Origin: Bacteroidetes/Chlorobi group bacterium ChocPot_Mid
GTDB taxonomy: Bacteria > Bacteroidota > Ignavibacteria > Kapaibacteriales > UBA2268
Reading direction: 5' to 3'
Assembly (NCBI GenBank): GCA_003731675.1
Contig: RCNQ01000133.1
Location: 1-16,478 of the forward strand
DNA: 16,478 nt
Shown: in pieces, positions 8,452 to 15,394 of the stretch
Numbering within the stretch: the stretch's first letter is position 1
Layout of the letters: each line of letters opens with the position of its first letter
Notes under the pieces: generated by a model
Seen by the model: the letters and a program-made list of their open reading frames with translations, nothing else
What the model was told of the DNA's origin: nothing
The model's database searches: none
Made by a program: the position numbers and the translations under genes

Positions 8452-8535
8452 ACCAAAATTTATTTATTAAACATTAAGCAGACAGCTTATTGCAAAATCA
8501 GGAAAAATTATCGCCAAATGACTCAGTCAAATAAC

Positions 8536-8691
8536 CTATGCTTTTTTACCTTCGTCGCTTACAGTTAATTTATATCTGCCTTTAGCTCTGCGACTCGATA
8601 AAACTTTTCTTCCATTTTTTGTTGCCATTCTGGCTCTGAAACCATGCTTATTCAATCGTTTTCTTCTGCTTGGTTGAAAAGTCCTTTTCAT
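8536..8691 (-). CDS. rpmH: Large ribosomal subunit protein bL34
   Basis: This short gene runs from ATG at 8691-8689 to TAG at 8538-8536. It encodes 51 aa beginning MKRTFQPSRRKRLNKHGF and containing 'ARMATKNGRKVLSSRRAKGR', the near-universal L34 signature. A short tail (YKLTVSDEGKKA) extends past the usual end near 44-46 residues, as seen in some Bacteroidota and relatives. bL34 is a small, very basic protein buried in 23S rRNA. It heads the rpmH-rnpA-yidD-yidC unit. The linked synthesis of a ribosomal protein, the RNase P protein and membrane insertion factors is conserved across bacteria. Confidence 0.96.
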   Translation of the reverse strand: MKRTFQPSRRKRLNKHGFRARMATKNGRKVLSSRRAKGRYKLTVSDEGKKA

Positions 8692-8754
8692 AATAATTCA
8701 CCTAAATAATTAAATAATTTATACTTATCTTTAATTTCAATTTTAACCGAACTA

Positions 8755-8762
8755 CAAATTTA
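8755..8762 (-). promoter_or_regulatory. Possible -7 promoter element for the rpmH operon
   Basis: The minus strand reads TAAATTTG, an exact TAnnTTTG match. It would place a transcript start about 55-60 nt before the rpmH ATG. No TTTG is found at the expected 19-21 nt upstream, so only half of the Bacteroidota promoter is supported. Such AT-rich 8-mers occur by chance in this DNA. Confidence 0.3.
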
Positions 8763-8829
8763 AGATTATTTTCTGACAATTTATAATTTTTTTATTAGCT
8801 TTACCTAAATATCAACTGTCAAAAAAAGT

Positions 8830-9846
8830 TTAATTCGGTGGTTTTGTTTCCTCGTGTTCGGGAACAGGTTTAATCGGTTTCAACTTCTCTTCTTTTTTCT
8901 TGAACAAAGAAGGTCCCTCACCTGAGGTTCTTGTATCAAATAATTTGACATCAGTGGTTTTCTCAAATTCTGCTTTTTCAATTATCTTTGAAGCATTTAT
9001 TGAAGGTTTTTTTGATTTCGCTCTTTTCCTGCTTTCAGCAACCTTAACTGAATCTTTTTCATAAGGATAAGATGAATTTACAACCTCAGACGACGTAATT
9101 CTTATATTTCGGACTACGGTCCCGAAAGGACCCAAAGGTGGCAACTTTTCACCGTTACGCCTGAATTCCACTGCTCCTGCATTCCCAAGAGTAACCATAA
9201 AATATTCACTGGCACTCCATTTTTTTTCATATCCAGGATACATATTCGCTTGGTCACTATACTTGCCATCAATTGTTATCTTCATCCAGGCACTATCTTT
9301 TGCCTTTACCTCTAAACTTATGCTATCCCCGCCATTATAGAAAGAGAAAAGCCCTTTGCCTTCTGGTTTTATTAATTCAGCCGTTGTATCTTCATTCTTT
9401 TTGTCGCTATCCCTTACACCAAAATCAGGTTCATAGATAAAGGAATAATAAAAAACCAGCAGTAAAGCTACTGTAACAGTAATATAAATAAGATAATTAA
9501 CTATTCTTTCCTTGTTCTCAAAAATCAAATTCGGCTTTAAAAATAAGCTCTTCCAATCTCTTGAAGGTTTTACTTCAGGTTCAGTAATATTAAATTGAAC
9601 AGGTTCGGGAAGCTTGGATTTAAAAAGCTCGTCAACCTCCTCTTCGATTTCATTATATGGTATTTTAAGTAAATTTGCGTAGTTAATTACAAAACTTTTT
9701 GCGTAAACCGGTGGTACGACCGAATAATTCCCGTTTTCAAGTGCCTTCAATATATGCGCCCGAATTTTTGTCAGCTCACTTACTTTTTCCAAACTAAGTT
9801 TTTGCTTCTCCCTTTCCGACCTTAATCTTGTACCTAAAGTTTCCAT
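8830..9846 (-). CDS. RodZ-like cell-shape protein (HTH domain, TM helix, DUF4115)
   Basis: RodZ proteins link MreB filaments to the elongation machinery through a cytoplasmic helix-turn-helix and a periplasmic domain. Here the order is a HTH_25-type domain at residues about 3-75 ('LGTRLRSEREKQKLSLEKVSELT', 'VPPVYAKSFVINYANLL'), a linker, one membrane helix at about 115-137, and a DUF4115 beta domain at about 175-260 ('SLEVKAKDSAWMKITIDGK', 'FRRNGEKLPPLGPFGTVVRNI'). A Lys/Pro/Glu-rich tail ends it. The start is ATG 9846-9844. The TTG codon just before it (9849) would add one Met only and is less likely. There is a 138-nt gap to rpmH, so the rpmH unit may have its own promoter. The gene is divergent from the DUF2279 pair across about 165 nt. 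No mreB or rodA is nearby, so the name is kept at family level. Confidence 0.85.
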   Translation of the reverse strand: METLGTRLRSEREKQKLSLEKVSELTKIRAHILKALENGNYSVVPPVYAKSFVINYANLLKIPYNEIEEEVDELFKSKLPEPVQFNITEPEVKPSRDWKSLFLKPNLIFENKERIVNYLIYITVTVALLLVFYYSFIYEPDFGVRDSDKKNEDTTAELIKPEGKGLFSFYNGGDSISLEVKAKDSAWMKITIDGKYSDQANMYPGYEKKWSASEYFMVTLGNAGAVEFRRNGEKLPPLGPFGTVVRNIRITSSEVVNSSYPYEKDSVKVAESRKRAKSKKPSINASKIIEKAEFEKTTDVKLFDTRTSGEGPSLFKKKEEKLKPIKPVPEHEETKPPN

Positions 9847-9898
9847 CAATAATTTATTCTAAATCTTTTTTATTGTATAATTGAATTTATACAGATTA

Positions 9899-9906
9899 CA
9901 AATATA
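9899..9906 (-). promoter_or_regulatory. Possible -7 promoter element for the RodZ-like gene
   Basis: The minus strand reads TATATTTG (TAnnTTTG), about 53 nt before the ATG at 9846. No matching TTTG lies at the expected upstream distance, so this is half a promoter at best. Confidence 0.25.
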
Positions 9907-9993
9907 AAATTAATACTATTAATTTAATATTAAAATTCAATTTTATTAACGATAATACAATTCTTTATTGTTATTTTTGACTTTTTAAAAAAT

Positions 9994-10001
9994 TACATTT
10001 G
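9994..10001 (+). promoter_or_regulatory. Possible -7 promoter element for the DUF2279 pair
   Basis: TACATTTG matches TAnnTTTG. An ATTG at 9967-9970 lies 23 nt upstream and a TTTG at 9976-9979 lies 14 nt upstream; neither spacing is ideal. It would give a very short leader before the TTG at 10015, so the support is weak. Confidence 0.25.
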
Positions 10002-10014
10002 TTCAAATAAAATA

Positions 10015-11202
10015 TTGATAAGTACTAAAACTATAAGGGATAGATTCGTTTTTGATAATCCGGAAATTAAGAGCTTCATCTTGATTATCATTTTTTTTGC
10101 TGTATTTTCTTCTTTGGCTTTTGCAAAAGTTCTTGCTTCTGGAATGAATTTATCTAATGATAATATTAATAAGGACACACAAGCAATAATTGACGATTCC
10201 TCGTCTTCTGTCTCAGTCACAGAAAGAATTGATTTTCCGAACGACACAAATTACGAATTAAATGACCCCTATAAATTTATCCCCTTAAATGAATTTTTTT
10301 ATGCAGATAATCAAAGATATACAATAAGCGGTGGCTTACCATTGAAAGAATCTGATTTGAAAATTCTGCCAACAGTCCTTTTCGGAGCTGGTTTAACTGC
10401 TGTATTTGTTGCTCAGCATAATTGGCAATTACAGACAATCTGGAAAGAACGTGGCGATTTCAAATTTATGGAAGACATCAAACAAGACTTTTTTGTAGAT
10501 AAATTCGGACATATGTATGGCTCTTATATGGCATCCTATATTTTTAGTGAAACACTTATGGAATGTGGTCTGAGCTACGATGCGGCAAGTCTTTGGGGTG
10601 CAGGTATCGGTCTTTCTTATTCTACATATATTGAAATTCTCGATGGTTTTGGAACAAACTGGGGGTTCAGTCCCTCTGATTTTTATTCTGATGTCTTTGG
10701 TGCCGCATTTTTTATCGGTCAGCACTACATACCCTATTTGCAAAACTTTACGCCAAAATTTATGTATTTCCCTGCTGACTGGCACGGAGATAAACCAAGA
10801 ATGCCTCACGATATGTTCAATGATGATTACAGCTCTCAAACTTTTTGGTTATCAGTCAATATCTATAATATGTTACCTGAGAACTTGAAATCCTATTGGC
10901 TACCATGGCTCCAAATTTCATTTGGATATACTGCAAGAAATATTTTAGATGTATTTCATTATCCTGAATTAAAACAACAATACGAAAAAATTGCCGATGT
11001 TCGTTCAGACATCGTTTGGGGAAGCCCAAGATTTATAATAGCACTTGATTATGATTTGGTAAAAATCATACCGGATACAGGGGGTTTTTGGAATTGGCTC
11101 AGGCAGTCCGTCAACTTATTCAAGTTGCCTTCACCTGCTATTGAATTCAGCAAAAGCAAAACAAGATTTTATTTAGTTTACCCTTTCAGTATAAATTTTT
11201 AA
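10015..11202 (+). CDS. DUF2279 (YfiM-like) envelope protein, copy 1 of tandem pair
   Basis: The 395-aa protein begins with a basic N-terminus and a hydrophobic export signal (about residues 20-40, 'FILIIIFFAVFSSLAFA'). A Ser/Asp/Asn-rich linker follows to about 85. The conserved part has D162-K-x-G165-H166, 'ASYIFSETLMECGL', a small-residue helix, E207-I-L-D210-G211, 'NWGFSPSDF' and 'GQHY', the pattern of DUF2279/YfiM predicted periplasmic proteins. The function of the family is unknown. The C-terminal third ('FGYTARN', 'PRFIIALDYDL', 'FYLVYPFSINF') has alternating aromatic strands and ends in Phe, which would suit an outer-membrane location. The start must be TTG 10015, because the first in-frame ATG (10144) lies after the signal. 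It is roughly 50-60% identical by eye to the next gene, with a 21-nt gap between them. Confidence 0.75.
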   Translation: MISTKTIRDRFVFDNPEIKSFILIIIFFAVFSSLAFAKVLASGMNLSNDNINKDTQAIIDDSSSSVSVTERIDFPNDTNYELNDPYKFIPLNEFFYADNQRYTISGGLPLKESDLKILPTVLFGAGLTAVFVAQHNWQLQTIWKERGDFKFMEDIKQDFFVDKFGHMYGSYMASYIFSETLMECGLSYDAASLWGAGIGLSYSTYIEILDGFGTNWGFSPSDFYSDVFGAAFFIGQHYIPYLQNFTPKFMYFPADWHGDKPRMPHDMFNDDYSSQTFWLSVNIYNMLPENLKSYWLPWLQISFGYTARNILDVFHYPELKQQYEKIADVRSDIVWGSPRFIIALDYDLVKIIPDTGGFWNWLRQSVNLFKLPSPAIEFSKSKTRFYLVYPFSINF

Positions 11203-11223
11203 GAATAATTGCTCAACAGAAAA

Positions 11224-12336
11224 ATGCAAAACCACAGAATCTCATATATATTTCTTGCAATAATAATTTTAGTACTATCACCATTAAATCTGCTTTCAGG
11301 TCAGGATGACAATTTAGTGTTATTGTCGGATTCATTAATCATTACTCAAAATAGTGATTTAAATGAGCAACTGACAAAAACAAACAACGATTCAACAACG
11401 AACAATTATATACCACTGTCACAATTTTTTTATGCAGATAATCCGAGATATACCATCAGCGGCAACCCTGTTCTTGAAGAAACGGAAATCAGACCTATGA
11501 GAACCATCGCATTTGGAACTGGATTCGCAGGAATTTTGGTTGCACAACATATCTTTCAATTAAGAACATTGTGGGATACTCTCGGACCTTTCAAATTTGC
11601 AGAAGATATAAAACAAGATTTATGGGCTGACAAAGCAGGGCATTTCTTCGACTCATATATCGCTTCATACTTCATTAGGGAAATGCTTATCGAATGTGGG
11701 TTCAGCAATGATGCTTCAGCTATTTGGGGTTCTGTTATGGGATGGTCTTATTTGAATTATATAGAAATTTTAGATGGTTTTGGAAAAAACTGGGGCTTCA
11801 GTCCATCAGATTTCTACGCAAATACAGCTGGGGCATTGTACTTTATCGGTCAGCATTATTTCCCTTTTTTACAAAACTTCACACCAAAGTTCACGTATAT
11901 TCCTGCAAATTTGCACGGAGAACTGCAAAGAGCACCACACTCCGTTTTTATTGATGATTACAGCTCACATACTACATGGATTTCTGTTAATATCCATAAT
12001 CTTTTACCTGAATCAATGAAAAAATATTGGTTATCTTGGTTACAACTTAGCTTTGGTTATGCGGCAAGGAATCTTATGGCTTATGATGTATATTCACAAG
12101 CTGGCAATACTAAGATAATCGAAAAATACAAACCCGTAACAGAAATTAAAAAATACGAAGTTTGGGGAAGCCCGAGATTCATTGTTGCTCTGGATTACGA
12201 TTTAGTAAAATTTTTCCCAAACAAGGGAACATTCTGGAACTGGCTTGCTCAGACATTAAATTATTATAAATTACCTTCACCTGCTGTTGAATTTAGTTAC
12301 AGAAAGCCAAGATATTATCTGGTTTATCCTTTTTAA
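11224..12336 (+). CDS. DUF2279 (YfiM-like) envelope protein, copy 2 of tandem pair
   Basis: This 370-aa protein is a paralog of the preceding one. It has a signal peptide at about residues 5-26 and a variable Asn/Asp/Thr-rich linker, then collinear similarity starting at 'YIPLSQFFYADNPRYTISG' and running to the end. Conserved motifs shared by the pair include 'EDIKQDLWADKAGH', 'YIEILDGFG.NWGFSPSDFY', 'FIGQHY', 'LQNFTPKF', 'DDYSS', 'VWGSPRFI.ALDYDLVK' and 'KLPSPA.EFS'. It ends in 'YYLVYPF'. The ATG at 11224 is chosen over TTG 11209 because it gives a normal signal peptide. The shared C-terminal region extends well beyond the YfiM core, so the pair forms a larger lineage-type variant of the family. 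Function is unknown; export to periplasm or outer membrane is inferred from the signal and the terminal Phe. Confidence 0.78.
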   Translation: MQNHRISYIFLAIIILVLSPLNLLSGQDDNLVLLSDSLIITQNSDLNEQLTKTNNDSTTNNYIPLSQFFYADNPRYTISGNPVLEETEIRPMRTIAFGTGFAGILVAQHIFQLRTLWDTLGPFKFAEDIKQDLWADKAGHFFDSYIASYFIREMLIECGFSNDASAIWGSVMGWSYLNYIEILDGFGKNWGFSPSDFYANTAGALYFIGQHYFPFLQNFTPKFTYIPANLHGELQRAPHSVFIDDYSSHTTWISVNIHNLLPESMKKYWLSWLQLSFGYAARNLMAYDVYSQAGNTKIIEKYKPVTEIKKYEVWGSPRFIVALDYDLVKFFPNKGTFWNWLAQTLNYYKLPSPAVEFSYRKPRYYLVYPF

Positions 12337-12418
12337 ATCTTGATAAAATTATAATTTACAAAATATTATTTCGTTAATGAATAAAACTTAAGTTGATTAA
12401 TTTTTTAAGGTGAACAAA

Positions 12419-13339
12419 ATGAAAAAAATAATTATTACTTGCTTTATTGTTGCACTAACAATATCATTAAATCAAACCAAAATTTTTTCACAGGAAATCA
12501 AGGCAGAAATAACTGTGAATGTCGAACAACTTGAGTTCGAAGCAAGAAACAATGTTGCTACAATGAAAAGAGACCTTGAAAATTATATCAATAATCAAAA
12601 ATTTACCCAAAACGACTGGCAGGGAGACCCAATTAATGTACAAATGACAATATATCTGTCTGGTGGTTTAAATAACAGGTATTCTGCAAAATTATTTATT
12701 ATATCAACCCGACCCATCGAAGGAGAAGGTGACAGAAAATCAGTCAATCTGAGAATGTATGAAGATAAATGGGCTTTCGAATATGCCTTAGGTGCAAACC
12801 TCACATACAATCCATTGAGATTTGATGCCTTCACAAGCGTCATTGATTATTATATGCTACTCATTATTGGTTTTGACTTAGACACTTGGGAAGAACTTGG
12901 CGGAAGTTCTGCTTTTTCTGAAGCAAGAAAAATAGTTGAACTTGGTTCTTCCTACAATGCTGATGGATTTTCATCATATTCCAATCCGGGTGAAATGTCA
13001 AAGTTCAATATTACATCAGAGTTAACAAATCTTAGGTTTCACGAACTCCGCAAACTTATTTTTGCTTACTATGTAGATGGTTTGGATTTGATGGAATCCT
13101 CTAAGTCTGAGGCACTGAAAAATCTGAAATCCATCTTTTACAATATGGCATTATTCAAGAAAAATAAATTAGTTGAATCAAGTGTTTTACTGGATTTGTT
13201 TTTCGATTCGAAAGCTCAGGAGATAGCAAGTATTTTCAACGGACACAAAGATACTGATGTATTCGATAACCTAAAATACATAGACCCGAGAAATTCCACT
13301 TTATGGGATGACTCAAAATCAGGAAAAATAGGAAATTAA
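12419..13339 (+). CDS. porD: Type IX secretion system protein PorD (DUF4835 family)
   Basis: The 306-aa protein has a signal peptide (about residues 2-25, ending 'KIFSQ'). The body follows the DUF4835/PorD pattern: 'EITVNVEQLEFEARNNV', a helix with 'LENYINNQKFTQNDW', 'INVQMTIYLSG', 'LFIISTRPIEG', 'WAFEYALGANLTYNPLRFDA', then 'VIDYYMLLIIGFDLDTWEELGGSSAFSEARKIV' split over residues about 140-173, and a helical C-terminal part. Members have been linked to the type IX secretion system of Bacteroidota, but their molecular role is poorly defined. ATG 12419 is chosen, with AAGGTG about 7 nt upstream. GTG 12410 would merely add three residues and destroy that leader. It follows the DUF2279 pair after 82 nt and converges on the HIT gene with only 8 nt between the stops. 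No other T9SS core gene is seen. Confidence 0.83.
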   Translation: MKKIIITCFIVALTISLNQTKIFSQEIKAEITVNVEQLEFEARNNVATMKRDLENYINNQKFTQNDWQGDPINVQMTIYLSGGLNNRYSAKLFIISTRPIEGEGDRKSVNLRMYEDKWAFEYALGANLTYNPLRFDAFTSVIDYYMLLIIGFDLDTWEELGGSSAFSEARKIVELGSSYNADGFSSYSNPGEMSKFNITSELTNLRFHELRKLIFAYYVDGLDLMESSKSEALKNLKSIFYNMALFKKNKLVESSVLLDLFFDSKAQEIASIFNGHKDTDVFDNLKYIDPRNSTLWDDSKSGKIGN

Positions 13340-13347
13340 TAATCATA

Positions 13348-13692
13348 TCATCCAGGAGGCCAATGCATCTGCCTGCCACCAAGTAGATGTAAATGTATAT
13401 GATATACATCCTGTCCGCCATTCCTGTTGCAGTTAAACACAAGACGGTAACCATCTTCGGCAAAGCCCAGTTCCTGAGCAATCCTTTTAGCCCTAAGTAT
13501 AATTTTCCCTATCAAATTAGCATCTTCTTCAACTATATCATTCACAGTTGGTATTTCCTTTTTTGGAATTATCAATATATGATAAGGAGCCTGTGGATTA
13601 ATATCCTTAAAAGCTAACAGCTCATCATCCTCATAAATTACATCAGCAGGAATCTCTTTTCTGATTATCTTTGAAAATATTGTCTCAGCCAT
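13348..13692 (-). CDS. HIT-family purine nucleoside phosphoramidase-like hydrolase
   Basis: The 114 aa fit the HINT branch of the histidine-triad superfamily, dimeric enzymes that cleave nucleoside 5'-phosphoramidates such as AMP-lysine. The N-terminus 'TIFSKIIRKEIPADVIYEDD' and 'AFKDINPQAPYHILIIPKKEI' are family hallmarks. The catalytic triad motif is H98-I-H100-L-H102 followed by 'LLGGRQMHWPPG', the standard end of the family. The start is ATG 13692, right at the conserved N-terminus. It lies 14 nt after the M29-like aminopeptidase gene and is probably translated from the same transcript. In vivo substrates of HINT proteins are uncertain. Confidence 0.93.
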   Translation of the reverse strand: MAETIFSKIIRKEIPADVIYEDDELLAFKDINPQAPYHILIIPKKEIPTVNDIVEEDANLIGKIILRAKRIAQELGFAEDGYRLVFNCNRNGGQDVYHIHLHLLGGRQMHWPPG

Positions 13693-13706
13693 TGTAACAA
13701 ATAAAA

Positions 13707-14678
13707 TTATTCTTTAATCAATAATTTACCTTTACTCATAACCAATTCTTTGTCGAAATATACATCAGGTTTCATAACAAGACCATCAACATGGCTTGCT
13801 ACTTTTATTTTTCCACCCATTGTAAGGTTATTTCCAAAAGCAATATGGATAGTCCCCAGAATTTTCTCATCTTCAAGTATTTGACCTGTCAATGTTGCGG
13901 CATAATTAGTCCCCATACCAAATTCAGCAACAGCAAATGCTTTTTCATTGTGAACACCTTTGAGCATCTCCTCAAATTGCTGTGCTTCTTTTCCACCTTT
14001 AATTTTTTTAATGTAACCTTTTGAGATTTCTACCCTGACTGGTTCGGAAAGCAAGCCAATCCCACCGATTGAACCGTCAAAAACCACAACACCACTTGTC
14101 TCATCTTCAACAGGTGCCATAAAGACTTCACCTGAAGGCAAATTGCCAGTATCACCTATGTTCCTTAATATACCTGTACTTGACATAATTCTTCTTCTCC
14201 TGACAGGTAATGTTATATCAGTTCCCAGCTCTGTTTTTACTCTGATGTTATTTACATCATGCAATTTTTGAGCTACAAGTTCGGTAACTTCCATAATTTT
14301 CTGAGGGTCAGCACTTAAGCAACGGATTAAAGTATCCCTTGTTATTCCAGGCATAGTAGCTATTCGGACACCAAGTTTTGAAGCTTCCCTTTTCGATTTT
14401 GTATGTGTCAGCGATTTTGATGTTGGCGATATTACTGCATCAACTGATTTCATAATTTCGGCTACTGCATCAGGTGGCTCTTCCCCATTAAATTTCCTTG
14501 CTGACATCTCCAAAAAAATGGATTCGGCACAAAGAGTTTTACTCGTTTCGTAAATCTCCATACCGATATCCCTTAAATGCTCATCAGTGATGACTAATAA
14601 TGTTTCGTCTTCCGTCAGCCCTAAGTAGTCAACCAAAGCAGTTCTGACAGCTTGTTTAATCTTTGATGGTCGTGCCAT
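13707..14678 (-). CDS. M29-like (thermophilic/COG2309 type) aminopeptidase
   Basis: This 323-aa cytosolic protein resembles the leucyl aminopeptidase/aminopeptidase T group, metal-dependent exopeptidases. The N-terminal third looks like a Rossmann-like half ('ETLLVITDEHLRDIGMEIYE'). The C-terminal half carries the likely metal ligands in family order: E184 in 'PSGEVFMAPVED', E252 in 'VAEFGMGTN', H278 in 'TIHIAFGNN', and H296 with D298 in 'SHVDGLVM'. The tyrosine expected about seven residues after the first His in classical M29 enzymes is replaced (L285). This is seen in shorter, divergent members, so activity is probable but unproven. Length is below the roughly 400 aa of AmpS/AmpT. It starts at ATG 14678 after a 326-nt spacer and leads the two-gene unit with the HIT hydrolase. 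Confidence 0.8.
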   Translation of the reverse strand: MARPSKIKQAVRTALVDYLGLTEDETLLVITDEHLRDIGMEIYETSKTLCAESIFLEMSARKFNGEEPPDAVAEIMKSVDAVISPTSKSLTHTKSKREASKLGVRIATMPGITRDTLIRCLSADPQKIMEVTELVAQKLHDVNNIRVKTELGTDITLPVRRRRIMSSTGILRNIGDTGNLPSGEVFMAPVEDETSGVVVFDGSIGGIGLLSEPVRVEISKGYIKKIKGGKEAQQFEEMLKGVHNEKAFAVAEFGMGTNYAATLTGQILEDEKILGTIHIAFGNNLTMGGKIKVASHVDGLVMKPDVYFDKELVMSKGKLLIKE

Positions 14679-15004
14679 TATGTTTTACTTTCAAAAATGA
14701 ATAATCATGTTTATTGGACAAGAATTAAACTTATGCAAGCTATTTATTAAAACTAAATAACTTTAAACCAAGCTTAAAGTTTTTTTATCCGTAAATAATT
14801 GTTGAGTAAATTTATGTATTAAAACTTATACAATTTCAAAGTTAAATTTTAATTTAATTCGGATATTTTTAAATTATTATCTCGCCGCTGATTCTAAAAT
14901 ATCAAAAATTTCGTTTTAAAAAAAATTAAAAATTTATTTGTTTGAAAACATTTTTTATATGAAAATTAATTTTATAACCTTTATATAATAATATATCAGT
15001 CAAA
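14679..15004. other. Gene-free AT-rich spacer
   Basis: This stretch separates the stop of the 128-aa protein gene (15005) from the start of the aminopeptidase gene (14678), both on the minus strand. No open frame with protein-like composition was found on either strand. It contains one AT-rich hairpin (14759-14781) and many A and T runs. It presumably holds the 3' end of the upstream transcript and the aminopeptidase promoter. Confidence 0.6.
14759..14787. terminator. Weak hairpin flanked by a T/A run, possible terminator
   Basis: The arms AACTTTAA (14759-14766) and TTAAAGTT (14774-14781) are perfect complements around a 7-nt loop. On the plus strand a run of T follows directly, but no plus-strand gene lies upstream to be terminated. 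Read on the minus strand, where the nlpC-type, NifX-like and 128-aa genes end about 220 nt earlier, the tail is ATTTAGTTTT. Only one G-C pair is present, so stability is low. Confidence 0.25.
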
Positions 15005-15391
15005 TCAACATTCCATAAAAAATTTTATTTCATCTTCAGACAGTACTCTAATATGTTCATTGTATTTTTTTATCACATTCCGAATAACTTCTTCGGAAGA
15101 CTTCCCGAATTTCGTAATGTCGGAAATAAAGTTAATCATAAAATCATATTTTGAATTTGATTTAATCAAATGCCGATTATCTTTGAACAGTCTATTTATC
15201 TCTCCGTCTGTCGCAAGTCCCAATTCCTCCAAAAAGCATTTTGACCTTTGCGCTTCAAAATACAAATAAGATATTAACTCTTCTTCAGATAAATTTTCGA
15301 TAAATCCCGAAAAATCTTCATCATTATTGCTTCTGATTAAAGCATTCTTGTAAAAAGCAATAATCTCTTTTTGTTCTGAAGTGAGTTCCAA
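15005..15391 (-). CDS. Uncharacterised 128-aa helical protein, coupled to the NifX-like gene
   Basis: I do not recognise this protein. Its 128 aa are acidic and almost wholly helix-forming, with few Gly and no Pro: 'LTSEQKEIIAFYKNAL', 'ENLSEEELISYLYFEAQRSKCFLEELGL', 'GEINRLFKDN', 'MINFISDITKFGKSSEEVIRNVIKKYNEHIRVLSEDEIKFF', ending in Cys. It has no signal peptide or membrane segment, so it is probably cytosolic. Codon use and composition look like a real gene. The only upstream start that keeps the protein is TTG at 15391-15389; the first internal ATG is near residue 84. That TTG is in the same frame as the preceding NifX-like gene, separated from its TAA by a single CAT codon. An AAGG in the last codons of that gene lies 7 nt before the TTG and could serve as SD. 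A shared job with the NifX-like protein is likely from this coupling. Confidence 0.7.
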   Translation of the reverse strand: MELTSEQKEIIAFYKNALIRSNNDEDFSGFIENLSEEELISYLYFEAQRSKCFLEELGLATDGEINRLFKDNRHLIKSNSKYDFMINFISDITKFGKSSEEVIRNVIKKYNEHIRVLSEDEIKFFMEC

Positions 15392-15394
15392 ATG

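Noticed and set aside
8519..8529. Palindrome TGACTCAGTCA between rpmH and rnpA as an operator or terminator
   Set aside because: Arms of 5 bp with a one-base centre cannot form a stable hairpin, no T-run follows, and one copy is not evidence of an operator.
10429..10888. Overlapping opposite-strand and alternate-frame open frames within the DUF2279 genes
   Set aside because: They are shadows of conserved coding sequence; the plus-frame proteins have signal peptides and paralog conservation, the others do not.
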